Source: Granulosicoccus sp036478595
GTDB lineage: Bacteria; Pseudomonadota; Gammaproteobacteria; Granulosicoccales; Granulosicoccaceae
NCBI GenBank assembly: GCA_036478595.1
Contig: JAZGEF010000014.1
Span: 1 to 64,000 of the forward strand
Reading direction: 5' to 3'
Length of the DNA stretch: 64,000 bases
In this document: positions 32,431 to 40,738 of the stretch, piece after piece
Layout of the letters: each line of letters starts with the position of its first letter
Numbering within the stretch: the first letter of the stretch is position 1
Notes under the pieces: generated by a model
The model's database searches: none
Told to the model about the DNA's origin: nothing
The model's input: only the letters and a program-made list of their open reading frames with translations
Position numbers and translations under genes: made by a program

Positions 32431-34608
32431 GTGCTTCGTCAACTCTGGCACGCCATAAAATCAGGGCTTAGTCTTAGATACAAGTTATTGTTATTGGCGG
32501 TTGTGCCGTTGTTGTTGCTCACGGTCACGGTGGTTTACTTTTCCGCAAATTGGTCCACTAAGTATACATACCAGCAACTGTTCAGCAAGGTAAACACTGA
32601 CTTGCGTGTTGCTCAAAATGAATTCCGTCGAATCCAAATAGACAAGCAAAACAAATTGGCCTCGCTTGCCGGTGGCTCGCGATTTTTGACATCACTAAAA
32701 CGTGATGATGCTGCGGAGCTATCAACGCTGATGGAACGAATCCGCACCACTGGCGGATTCGATTATTTAAATTTGCTGAATCAACACGGTACCAAGAGGC
32801 TAACCGCTGATGGTTGGATACCTTGGCAAATGCCCATATCCTCGCTTACTGAAAAACTGCATCGAACTGCACTTTCTGATGAGCGCAAAAATGGTGTGTC
32901 AGGTATAGAAATTTACCCTCACCACTATTGGTCAATGCAAAAAACGATATCACCTGAATTGGTTGTGTTTCCGTTAGTGGAAACGCAGCACGCGCCACCC
33001 ACAGACCGGATGCAAGAAGACAGAGCAATGGTGATTCGGGTTTTGCAACAAGTGGTTGATGCTAATAATGAATCCGTTGCCTTGCTCGAAGGCGGCACAC
33101 TGCTCAATAGCAATTTCAATGTGGTTGATGAAATCCGCGACCTTGTATATGGCGAAGGCAGTTTGGTTGAGGGCAGCATCGGTACCGTCACGGTGTTTTT
33201 GGAAGACGTTCGGATTACCACTAATGTTCCTTCTGATGATCAAAGCCGAGCTTTGGGCACACGGGTGTCTACAGAGGTTCGTAATCGAGTATTGCGCGAG
33301 GGTCAAACCTGGATCGATCGCGCATTCGTGGTAAACGACTGGTATATCTCAGCCTACGAGCCGATAGTCGATGTAGAGGGTAACAAGGTAGGAATGCTGT
33401 ATGCAGGCTATCTTGAAGGGCCTTATCGTCATCAGTTGCACAAAGGTATAGCATTAATCTCTGCGATGTTAATGGGCGGCAGTTTGCTTGCTTTGGGTGC
33501 GGCGGTTTATGGCGCTCAATCAATCTTCAAACCGGTCGAGGCGATTGCACGTGTTATCAGAGCAACGGCTCTGGGCGAACGCCGCAGAATTGGCAAGATT
33601 GATTCAGGAGATGAAATCGGCGAGGTGGCAGGGCAGTTCGATTTCATGCTCGACACTTTGGAGCAAAATCAGTCGCGTATTGAAAATGATGCGAGGCATC
33701 TGGAAGAGAAAGTGCGCTCTCGTACGAAAGAGCTACAGCTGCAAAATGTGCGTTTGCAGGAATCCATGTTGTTGGTTAATGAGACGCGTCAGCGCTTAGC
33801 GATGGCAGAAAAGCTCGCTGCCGTTGGCCAATTAACTGCTGGCGTGGCGCATGAGATCAATAACCCGACGGCCGTGATCCTTGGCAATATGGACATACTT
33901 TTGGAGGAGATAGGTGATGCGAGAAGCGAGGTGCAAACCGAGATCGATTTGATCATTGAGCAGGTTTATCGGATCCGATCGATTACTGATCGCCTGCTGC
34001 AATACTCTCGTCCCAGCGGCGGCAGTGCTCAATTTGAGAGCTTCGAGACTCAAACAGCTGTGTCTGGTACGGCAGCAGGGGGCCTGGATGCAGTATCGCC
34101 ACCAGATACCATTGTGGATCTGGATATTAACGATGCAGTAAGCGATACGCTTCATCTCGTGCAGCATGAGCTAGACGGTAAGGCCATTAAGCTCGATATC
34201 TCGTTCGACGCAAATGCGCTGGTACGAGTGGATCGTCAGGAATTTCAGCAAGTGTTGGTCAATCTTCTGAGCAATGCGATTGATGCTGTAGATCGCGGCG
34301 GGCGCATCTCGCTGATGACTGGATCAAATGATAGTGAAGTCTGGCTAATTGTTAACGATGACGGAAAAGGTATTGCGGCCGATGACTTGCAGCGCTTGTT
34401 TGACCCTTTTTTCACCAGTGACAAGGAGAGCGGTACCGGTCTGGGATTGTCCGTAAGCTACGGAATTGTAAGGCGCTATGATGGCCACATTGATGTTCAG
34501 TCAACACCATCTAAAGGCGCACAGTTTACGGTCAGATTTCCGATCAGCAAGCTGGTATCTGCGAGCGTCAGGCAAGCAACAACACAGGCAACTCTGGTCC
34601 AAATGTAA
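32431..34608 (+). CDS. Membrane sensor histidine kinase with Cache and HAMP domains
   Basis: A 725-residue kinase cognate to the preceding regulator. The first membrane helix is about residues 19-37; the periplasmic Cache-type sensor runs to about 330 (it ends in GNKVGMLYAGYLEGPYRHQ); the second helix is about 338-358. HAMP follows (FKPVEAIARVIRATALGER), then a coiled coil. The H-box is GVAHEINNPTAV, the N-box VNLLSNAIDAVD, and the G-boxes NDDGKGIA and GTGLGLSVSYG. A Ser/Gly/Thr-rich insertion of about 40 residues separates dimerisation and ATP domains. The start is GTG at 32431, close to the regulator stop, so the two are co-translated. The ligand is unknown, probably a small organic acid. 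Confidence 0.93.
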   Translation: MLRQLWHAIKSGLSLRYKLLLLAVVPLLLLTVTVVYFSANWSTKYTYQQLFSKVNTDLRVAQNEFRRIQIDKQNKLASLAGGSRFLTSLKRDDAAELSTLMERIRTTGGFDYLNLLNQHGTKRLTADGWIPWQMPISSLTEKLHRTALSDERKNGVSGIEIYPHHYWSMQKTISPELVVFPLVETQHAPPTDRMQEDRAMVIRVLQQVVDANNESVALLEGGTLLNSNFNVVDEIRDLVYGEGSLVEGSIGTVTVFLEDVRITTNVPSDDQSRALGTRVSTEVRNRVLREGQTWIDRAFVVNDWYISAYEPIVDVEGNKVGMLYAGYLEGPYRHQLHKGIALISAMLMGGSLLALGAAVYGAQSIFKPVEAIARVIRATALGERRRIGKIDSGDEIGEVAGQFDFMLDTLEQNQSRIENDARHLEEKVRSRTKELQLQNVRLQESMLLVNETRQRLAMAEKLAAVGQLTAGVAHEINNPTAVILGNMDILLEEIGDARSEVQTEIDLIIEQVYRIRSITDRLLQYSRPSGGSAQFESFETQTAVSGTAAGGLDAVSPPDTIVDLDINDAVSDTLHLVQHELDGKAIKLDISFDANALVRVDRQEFQQVLVNLLSNAIDAVDRGGRISLMTGSNDSEVWLIVNDDGKGIAADDLQRLFDPFFTSDKESGTGLGLSVSYGIVRRYDGHIDVQSTPSKGAQFTVRFPISKLVSASVRQATTQATLVQM

Positions 34609-34704
34609 GAGAATGATTACAGCTGCATAACTTGTCGAGTAATTCGGTTCCAAAATTGCTAGAGCTTGCTATTCTTTAGCTAATACTAATTCTGGATCAA
34701 CATC

Positions 34705-36852
34705 GTGGCGCGTGCTTATCCGCTGTCCGACCTCGTCAAGCTCGTTCGAGCCTATGGCGTTCTGGCCGGTACTGGTGATACAGAAAGAGTCATAGCCGGG
34801 CCTATTTCCCGCCGCTGGATTGCTCAAGAAGTAGAACACCACGTCCCGCTTTCATCCCTGCCGCGAGCATTGTTTGATACGCCGCGTGGTTGGGATCTGC
34901 TGGCAAACGAGCTTTTTGCCGATCAGGATATTGATCCTGAAACCATTAAACCCGAAGAACTCGATCTTGCCGAGTGCGGCCGAGATCGAATGATCAACAC
35001 CAACAGATTGCCCAAACTCGAACCGTCTATACATGCTGCGGTGCTCTCAGCCAATTTGTTGCTGGGTGTAAAACTCTATGGTGATCATGGCAAGGGCATG
35101 CCTGGCATGACTCACGACCTGATCATTGCGACGATGTTGCAAGATTCGCTCGGTAAACCCTACAGCTACAGCTCGATTAATGCCTCTGATCACGAAATTG
35201 TGGACGACACCTACGTGTTTACGTGGTTTGGCGATACGGTAGCCAGCTATGTGCGTACTTTGCAGGATTACGTTCAACTGTTCGAAGCAGCCGTTGAGAA
35301 AGGGCAGACACCTCCGGAGCCGCCATCTTCAGCACTAGCGACAGCGGTGGCGGCCCTTGAAGCCAGTCGATTACGTTTAACTGCTCGCGCGGCAGGTGAT
35401 CACGTCATCAGCTTTCTCGATATTGAGAGTCGAGAAGAGCTCAGAGCAAAAGGCGTTGATGTTGACAATGTGTTTCCTGAGCGCCCTTATTTGCTGCGTG
35501 ACTACAAGCGTGCCGTGGCAGCATTCGGTTTGCCGGGTGTTGACCACTATGCCCTACGAGAGCCATTGCGAAATACCTTAATGATGGCTGTGCGGGATGC
35601 GCTGGATGATGAGACCAAGCGTGATCGCCTGTCGGGCCGTCGTGGCAAGGCGGTGCATGAGGTACATATTAATCTGCCGGTGATGGAATATTACGTTGCG
35701 TCTGAGGCGCCTAATTCAATAGAGACCGTCCATATCGCAAGTTTGGAGATGATGCGTTCTTTAGAAAAGGGCAGGCGTAAGTCATTGAGTACTATGTCTG
35801 CTCATGCATTTAGAATCGCCGCGATTTCTGAGCGTGTTCTAGGCCGAGCGATGGAACCGCTAATTATCACCCTGGCGCTGTTGCACGATGTGGTTGAGGA
35901 TGGCTCGATGCGAGTTACCGGTTACGGTCACTCCTTACGTAAAATTCAGTTTCGATTTGGTGGCCCAATTGCCGCCATGGTATCAGAGCTGACTGATTCT
36001 TCAGTGGTTTCCGATGGCGGGAACAAGGCACGGCTGACACTTAGCCACCCGGATATATTGCTGCCGCAAGCTCAATACAATGTCGATCGTTTTACGCAAA
36101 TGGAGCTAACGCCTACGGAGGCAGAAGTACCGTATACGCTGTCCGGTATCGTTATCAAGTTGCTCGACACAGTGGTATCGCTCGAAGAGGGAATAAAGGA
36201 TCCTGAGCTGATGAATGGCCACTGGAGAAACAGTGGTGCACGAATCTACTGGGCTGAAAAGGTGCGTGGCGAGATAATCTACCCACTAATGGAACGTTTG
36301 CTAATCGAAATCAAAGCCAGCAAGGTCGACCCAAAATATAACCGTAGGCAACACCATATCAATGTGGTGCGCTTGCGTGCAGGCGAGGCGCTGCTGGAAC
36401 TTGCAATGCAGTATCTGGATCTTTATGCCACACAAAATTTAGCCATTCTTGCATACGAATACCAACTGGACACCACCCAACGTGACACCCTGCTGAGCTT
36501 GTTTAACGATAGTAACGTCGATGCCGCTCAATTTAAGGTTCGGGTGTTGGATGATTTACTTAATGATCAAGACTTATTCGCAGCGGTTGCCGCTGAGCGA
36601 GTTCCGTGTATTGCATACTCCACCCTGTTTCAAAAGAATGCAGAGATAGGCGACGACCGAGATGAGTCGACATTTCTTGCTTATCGCCAAAGTGCTTTGC
36701 GGCTTCAGGAGATACGCAGGGAGTTGCAGTTGGATACCACTGCAAAATTATCCGCACTGGCTATCAGGCGCGAGCAAGTGTTGCGCGTCCTCGATTACAC
36801 AGTAAAAAAGAACCAAGCCGATGTGGCGCCGATGGTTCGGAATGCAGGCTAG
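34705..36852 (+). CDS. Large protein with SpoT/RelA-like HD core, function unknown
   Basis: A 715-residue soluble protein. I do not recognise the N-terminal 350 residues, which are mostly helical. The middle contains a divergent HD hydrolase core like that of RelA/SpoT and Mesh1: H in MSAHAFRIAA (near residue 367), LLHDVVED (about 393), FGGPIAAMVSELTDS, and Asp in IKLLDTVVSLEEG (about 485). All four metal-binding positions are kept. No synthetase or TGS/ACT domain is present. The rest is helical. It starts at GTG 34705, 96 nt after the histidine kinase, so it may belong to that operon. Hydrolysis of (p)ppGpp or another pyrophosphate nucleotide is a guess. Confidence 0.75.
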   Translation: MARAYPLSDLVKLVRAYGVLAGTGDTERVIAGPISRRWIAQEVEHHVPLSSLPRALFDTPRGWDLLANELFADQDIDPETIKPEELDLAECGRDRMINTNRLPKLEPSIHAAVLSANLLLGVKLYGDHGKGMPGMTHDLIIATMLQDSLGKPYSYSSINASDHEIVDDTYVFTWFGDTVASYVRTLQDYVQLFEAAVEKGQTPPEPPSSALATAVAALEASRLRLTARAAGDHVISFLDIESREELRAKGVDVDNVFPERPYLLRDYKRAVAAFGLPGVDHYALREPLRNTLMMAVRDALDDETKRDRLSGRRGKAVHEVHINLPVMEYYVASEAPNSIETVHIASLEMMRSLEKGRRKSLSTMSAHAFRIAAISERVLGRAMEPLIITLALLHDVVEDGSMRVTGYGHSLRKIQFRFGGPIAAMVSELTDSSVVSDGGNKARLTLSHPDILLPQAQYNVDRFTQMELTPTEAEVPYTLSGIVIKLLDTVVSLEEGIKDPELMNGHWRNSGARIYWAEKVRGEIIYPLMERLLIEIKASKVDPKYNRRQHHINVVRLRAGEALLELAMQYLDLYATQNLAILAYEYQLDTTQRDTLLSLFNDSNVDAAQFKVRVLDDLLNDQDLFAAVAAERVPCIAYSTLFQKNAEIGDDRDESTFLAYRQSALRLQEIRRELQLDTTAKLSALAIRREQVLRVLDYTVKKNQADVAPMVRNAG

Positions 36853-36906
36853 GGGGGCTTAGGAAATTGCAGAAGGATGTACCATTCGGATATTAGAGCA
36901 ACACTG

Positions 36907-37242
36907 CTACTGGTACACCGATTCTTTGTTTAGAAACTTTACGATCAAATAGTAAAAAACCGGGCGCAGCTTTTGCCTGTTGCTGGCGCCAATTTTTTCG
37001 ATCGCGTGTGCAATAGCGGCATCGGCCTGTTCACCTTCCACACTCAACTTTCGCTGGATGAATCGCGCTTTTACGTTTTCAAGTTCTTTTTTTTCGCCCG
37101 CCGCTACTAAATTGGCGTCGCGATTGTACAGAGAAGGGCCTAGTCCTTTGGCTACCGACGACAACAATTTTTCGTCGCAGTCAATACCGGCGCTCTTCAT
37201 TTGTGTTTTGCAATCTTCTATAGCTTCATCGAATTTCGACAT
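36907..37242 (-). CDS. DUF2853 family protein
   Basis: A 111-residue soluble protein. LLSSVAKGLGPSLYNRDANLV and IGASNRQKLRPVFYYLIVKF are typical of DUF2853, a family of small all-helical proteins of unknown function. The ATG at 37240-37242 is preceded on the minus strand by GGAG. It stands alone, converging on the preceding HD gene with 54 nt between them. Confidence 0.85.
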   Translation of the reverse strand: MSKFDEAIEDCKTQMKSAGIDCDEKLLSSVAKGLGPSLYNRDANLVAAGEKKELENVKARFIQRKLSVEGEQADAAIAHAIEKIGASNRQKLRPVFYYLIVKFLNKESVYQ

Positions 37243-37452
37243 ATAAAAACTCCGCAGGCAAATGACTGGAAATGCTGCCTAAAAATTTGGTTCATATAAA
37301 AAATAGACGTCACTAATACTTTAACAACAAGGGAGCCATAATAGTTGGCCTCATTGCCAGGGTGCAATTCTGAGCGCCCGCTTTCGCAATGATTAACATT
37401 CTGTTACATATTGATCGCCAGCCATTGCCACCATTTTCTGGCCTAAAATTTG

Positions 37453-38373
37453 TTAACCCAATGTGATTAATTCTAAGGTGTTTGGCACACTGTAACCACC
37501 CAAGTCATCTGCTAGCGGCTGCGCATCGTTATGTTGAAGCCGTATAATTAAATGTTGCAACAGTGTTCTGAAATATGTCTGTTTGTTCGTGACAAGGTCG
37601 AGTGAAACTGATGCTAAGGGTATAAAGCCGAGGTTGAATTCGGATGCTGAGCTCTTTGCACCACACGTTACATCTACTACGCCTTTGCAAACAGCAGCGA
37701 CGGCACCTCTTTCGCTATTGCAGCGCGCGCCTTCCTTGAGTTTGTTTAGATCAATCTCATGTTCGCTGCAGGTGTCAAGTAACAGTCGGTTATTGCCAGA
37801 ATCCTCATTGCGCAGTGCCCATGTTAATGTTCGGTCGCTTAATAAGCCCAATGGCGTGGAGTGAGTGCTTGCAAGCGGTGATGAAACGATCAACCCTTGT
37901 TGTCGTTGCAGGCCGCGTAATACAACCCAGTCAGAATGATTTTTGTACGAGCGCAGTAAGCCTAAATGTCGGCGCGCGTCTTGGTCACTGGCACCCCAGT
38001 TGATAAAGCAAGCATCTGCGCGTCGAATATCGAGCATTCGCAGGCCATGCCGAGTGCCACAAGGGCTATAACTAACGAGTGCGTTATTTTGTACTTCGGC
38101 CGAATAACGGTTAAACACTCGGTGTATTAAACGATCATCGCTGCCGGTGACGATCAAACGATCATTAAGCACCCCACTGTGGCAGTTTTCAGTTATCCAA
38201 TCCTCGATTAGGCGGCGCGGGAATATCCACTTACCGGTGATTTTAGTGCCCGGCAGCTCACCGTCGCCAGCAAGTTGGTAAACCTTTTTTTCGTTGATAT
38301 GGAGTAGGGCTGCTAGCTGAGGCACGGTTAGAAACGGATTGCTATCGAGAGTAGACGCGACGAGTACGTTCAT
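37453..38373 (-). CDS. MerR/excisionase-type HTH fused to molybdate-binding-like domain
   Basis: A 306-residue regulator. The N-terminal helix-turn-helix is of the excisionase type (FLTVPQLAALLHINEKKVYQLAGDGELPGTKI then KWIFPRRLIEDWI). The remainder resembles the periplasmic-binding-protein-like effector domain of COG1910, which is found in molybdate-sensing regulators (RLIVTGSDDRLIHRVF at its start; GLIVSSPL and LGFIPLASVSLDLV later). Its ATG overlaps the fdhD stop by four bases. Regulation of the formate dehydrogenase locus by molybdate or the cofactor is a sensible inference. Confidence 0.85.
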   Translation of the reverse strand: MNVLVASTLDSNPFLTVPQLAALLHINEKKVYQLAGDGELPGTKITGKWIFPRRLIEDWITENCHSGVLNDRLIVTGSDDRLIHRVFNRYSAEVQNNALVSYSPCGTRHGLRMLDIRRADACFINWGASDQDARRHLGLLRSYKNHSDWVVLRGLQRQQGLIVSSPLASTHSTPLGLLSDRTLTWALRNEDSGNNRLLLDTCSEHEIDLNKLKEGARCNSERGAVAAVCKGVVDVTCGAKSSASEFNLGFIPLASVSLDLVTNKQTYFRTLLQHLIIRLQHNDAQPLADDLGGYSVPNTLELITLG

Positions 38374-39257
38374 TGTGCTAGGTCGCGCATACCCTTAGTT
38401 GGCGGAGGCGTTCCGCGAACCGGTGGGATGGCGTCAAGCGTGACGTTTTTCTCTCCGTGGTAAACCAAGAAATGTTTGCCTTTAGCTCTGGCGACGATAG
38501 TCATGCCGACCTCTTTTGCTAACTCTAGGCCCATCTGTGTAACACCAGAGCGCGACAGCAACGCAGGGATGCCCATAAACGCTGTTTTCATCACAATCTC
38601 TGAAGTCAATCGTCCAGTGGTGTAGAAGATTTTGTCTTCTCCAGTGACATCACCTAGCCACATTCTGCCCGCAATTGCATCGGCAGCATTGTGCCGGCCG
38701 ACGTCTTCAATATGCATCAGGGATTCAGTGGCAGAGCATAAGCCGCAACCGTGCACCGCGCCAGACACTCGATAGACATTGTTGAGCTTGCCCACATTAG
38801 CTATGAGTGTGTAGATGTCAGATTGTTTTAATGCCGGTGTACTGAGCTTTACTTCGTAGAGTTTGTCAACGGTGCAGCTAAAAATAGTGCCTTGGCCACA
38901 ACCGCTGGTGACAATGCGCCGTTTCATTTTTTCTTGCCAATCGCCGATTCCTTCACCAGTGACCGTTTCGACATCAACTATTTCTCTATCCCAATCGACA
39001 AGCACAGATTTGATGGTGCGAATATCTTCGATTAGTTGTTGGTTGCGTATGTAGCCCAGGGTGAGCGCTTCGGGTTCTGTGCCGAGCGTCATTAGCGTGA
39101 CGACTTCCATGCCGTCAACACGAATAGTGAGTGGTAGCTCGCCGGGTACATGAACATTGGTCACCTCTCCATACTCATTGCGCGCTTGCACGCCGTGCGC
39201 GGCGGCTAATCCAGCATTTGTCATGCGTGGTGAGTAAGGGCTAAGCGATGCGTTCAT
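38370..39257 (-). CDS. fdhD: Formate dehydrogenase sulfurtransferase FdhD
   Basis: FdhD passes sulfur from IscS to the molybdenum cofactor of formate dehydrogenase. The 295-residue protein keeps RVDGMEVVTLMTLGTEPEALTLG, the Cys-containing TSGCGQGTIF, VHGCGLCS with paired Cys, EDVGRHNAADAIAG, YTTGRLTSEIVMK and the C-terminal RAKGKHFLVYHG. It is divergent from the formate dehydrogenase operon and coupled to the downstream regulator. Confidence 0.96.
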   Translation of the reverse strand: MNASLSPYSPRMTNAGLAAAHGVQARNEYGEVTNVHVPGELPLTIRVDGMEVVTLMTLGTEPEALTLGYIRNQQLIEDIRTIKSVLVDWDREIVDVETVTGEGIGDWQEKMKRRIVTSGCGQGTIFSCTVDKLYEVKLSTPALKQSDIYTLIANVGKLNNVYRVSGAVHGCGLCSATESLMHIEDVGRHNAADAIAGRMWLGDVTGEDKIFYTTGRLTSEIVMKTAFMGIPALLSRSGVTQMGLELAKEVGMTIVARAKGKHFLVYHGEKNVTLDAIPPVRGTPPPTKGMRDLAQ

Positions 39258-39339
39258 TCAGTGTTCTCTCGGGTGTCGAGCCAGTTTACCCAAGCTGTGC
39301 CAATGAGGAAGAGGTCTAAGCAGGTGTAAATCAGAACTA

Positions 39340-39352
39340 GGACAAAATGTCC
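39340..39352. promoter_or_regulatory. Palindrome in the fdhD / fdh-operon divergent promoter region
   Basis: GGACA-AAA-TGTCC is a perfect 5-bp inverted repeat in the 204-bp gap between fdhD and the DUF3305 gene. It may be an operator for the adjacent HTH regulator. One site only; tentative. Confidence 0.35.
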
Positions 39353-39461
39353 CTGATCAAAGAATGTTGGATGAATTTTGTACCAAAGACTAGCCTTCAT
39401 AGTCGTTATTCAGCCCTCGTCGGCTTGCACCGGGGTAGTGTGTCGTGTCAATGTTGCACCG

Positions 39462-40001
39462 ATGAACGAGCAACATTTGTTTCAAGCGATATCTAACGGT
39501 ACTCGCCTGAGTTTGCCTGTCAGCGTGGTACTACGACAGCGCACCATCCAGCGTGGTCGCTGGTCAGTGCCAGTTTGGGAGCTAGAGGCCGTTGCCATGG
39601 GGTCGCAAGCAAAACTTTGTGATGGTTCGGGTGAGTTGGTTCGCCAAACTGACTCTGAAAAGTCCTACTCATGGTCCGGTTGGAGCATCACTTTTTATAA
39701 AGATGCCTGCGAGCGCTATTGGCATGCGCTTATTGGAGACAAGCCTCTTGTTTATGTCGTGTGCAGGGATCCGCTTGATGACGATGCCACGCTTTCAACT
39801 GAGCCGCTTTTGGTCACTTGTGATTATGACGAAGCCACTGCATACCTGGAAACGGACGACACGGTTTTGTCGATGCCAATCCCTGCGGATATATACCGAC
39901 ATATGGAAGCCTTTGTAATGCAGCATTATCAACCTAAGCCATTTAAAAAGCGTATGCGTAAAAAATGGCTTGATGGAGAAGCACGGGGTGGCCGCCAATG
40001 A
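39462..40001 (+). CDS. DUF3305 protein, formate dehydrogenase accessory
   Basis: A 179-residue cytoplasmic protein. The pattern LPVSVVLRQRTIQRGRWSVPVWEL and the WSGWSITFYKDACERYWHALIGDKPLVYVV block mark DUF3305, a family found almost only in formate dehydrogenase operons, with no assigned biochemistry. ATG 39462 is chosen (MNEQHLFQA); the upstream extension has no family similarity. It overlaps the DUF3306 gene by four bases. Confidence 0.88.
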   Translation: MNEQHLFQAISNGTRLSLPVSVVLRQRTIQRGRWSVPVWELEAVAMGSQAKLCDGSGELVRQTDSEKSYSWSGWSITFYKDACERYWHALIGDKPLVYVVCRDPLDDDATLSTEPLLVTCDYDEATAYLETDDTVLSMPIPADIYRHMEAFVMQHYQPKPFKKRMRKKWLDGEARGGRQ

Positions 40002-40738
40002 ACGATGAATCATCAATACTTTCTCGTTGGTCAGAACGAAAGCGCCAGGCGGAGGCTGAAAAGCAATCCTCTAAAAATTCTATTCAAGAAGTCGATGAAA
40101 CCATAGTGCCTGATTTGGGTGCGCAGCTGGAGGCTGCCAGCGACATCGCTGATTTGCCCGAAGTCGTTGCTAATCCGCAAAGTATGACTGAAATTGACGT
40201 GGTTGAAGAAGAACCCTTGCTAAGCGATGAAGATATGCCGGCAGTAAAAACGCTCACATCGGAATCAGATATCAGCATGTTTTTTAATCGCGGTGTTAGC
40301 AAAACAGCACGAAATGCTGCGTTTAAGTACCTATTCCAGTTACCTAAATACAATATAAGAGATGGGCTAAATGACTATGACGAGGATTACACCTACTTCG
40401 AGCCGTTAGGCGATACCGTCACATGCGATATGAAATTTCATAAGGAACGCAAAGAACGGGAAGCTCGCGAGGCTGAAGAAGCTTTGTTGGCAGAGCAGGA
40501 GGAAGCTGCTCGCGTAGAACAAGCGGCTAACAGTGAAACTTCTGAAGATGAAAATTCAGCAACGGAAGCGACTGAAGAAACCGCTCAAAGCGAAGAGATG
40601 GAGCAAGACAAAGAAGCCGACCAAGAACCAGACACTCCAGATAGGCAAGACGAGATTCAAGATGATGAGGCATTGCATGCCGATTCGCAATCGGTGACTG
40701 ATTCATCTAAACAAACAGACAACACAATGGGCGTATGA
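39998..40738 (+). CDS. DUF3306 protein, formate dehydrogenase accessory
   Basis: A 246-residue protein beginning with the family marker FLSRW-like ILSRWSERKRQAEAE and containing the core NAAFKYLFQLPKYNIRDGLNDYDEDYTYFEPLGD. The C-terminal 90 residues are extremely Glu/Asp/Gln-rich and low complexity, so disordered. It overlaps both neighbours by four bases, part of a tightly coupled accessory cassette. Function unknown. Confidence 0.88.
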   Translation: MNDESSILSRWSERKRQAEAEKQSSKNSIQEVDETIVPDLGAQLEAASDIADLPEVVANPQSMTEIDVVEEEPLLSDEDMPAVKTLTSESDISMFFNRGVSKTARNAAFKYLFQLPKYNIRDGLNDYDEDYTYFEPLGDTVTCDMKFHKERKEREAREAEEALLAEQEEAARVEQAANSETSEDENSATEATEETAQSEEMEQDKEADQEPDTPDRQDEIQDDEALHADSQSVTDSSKQTDNTMGV

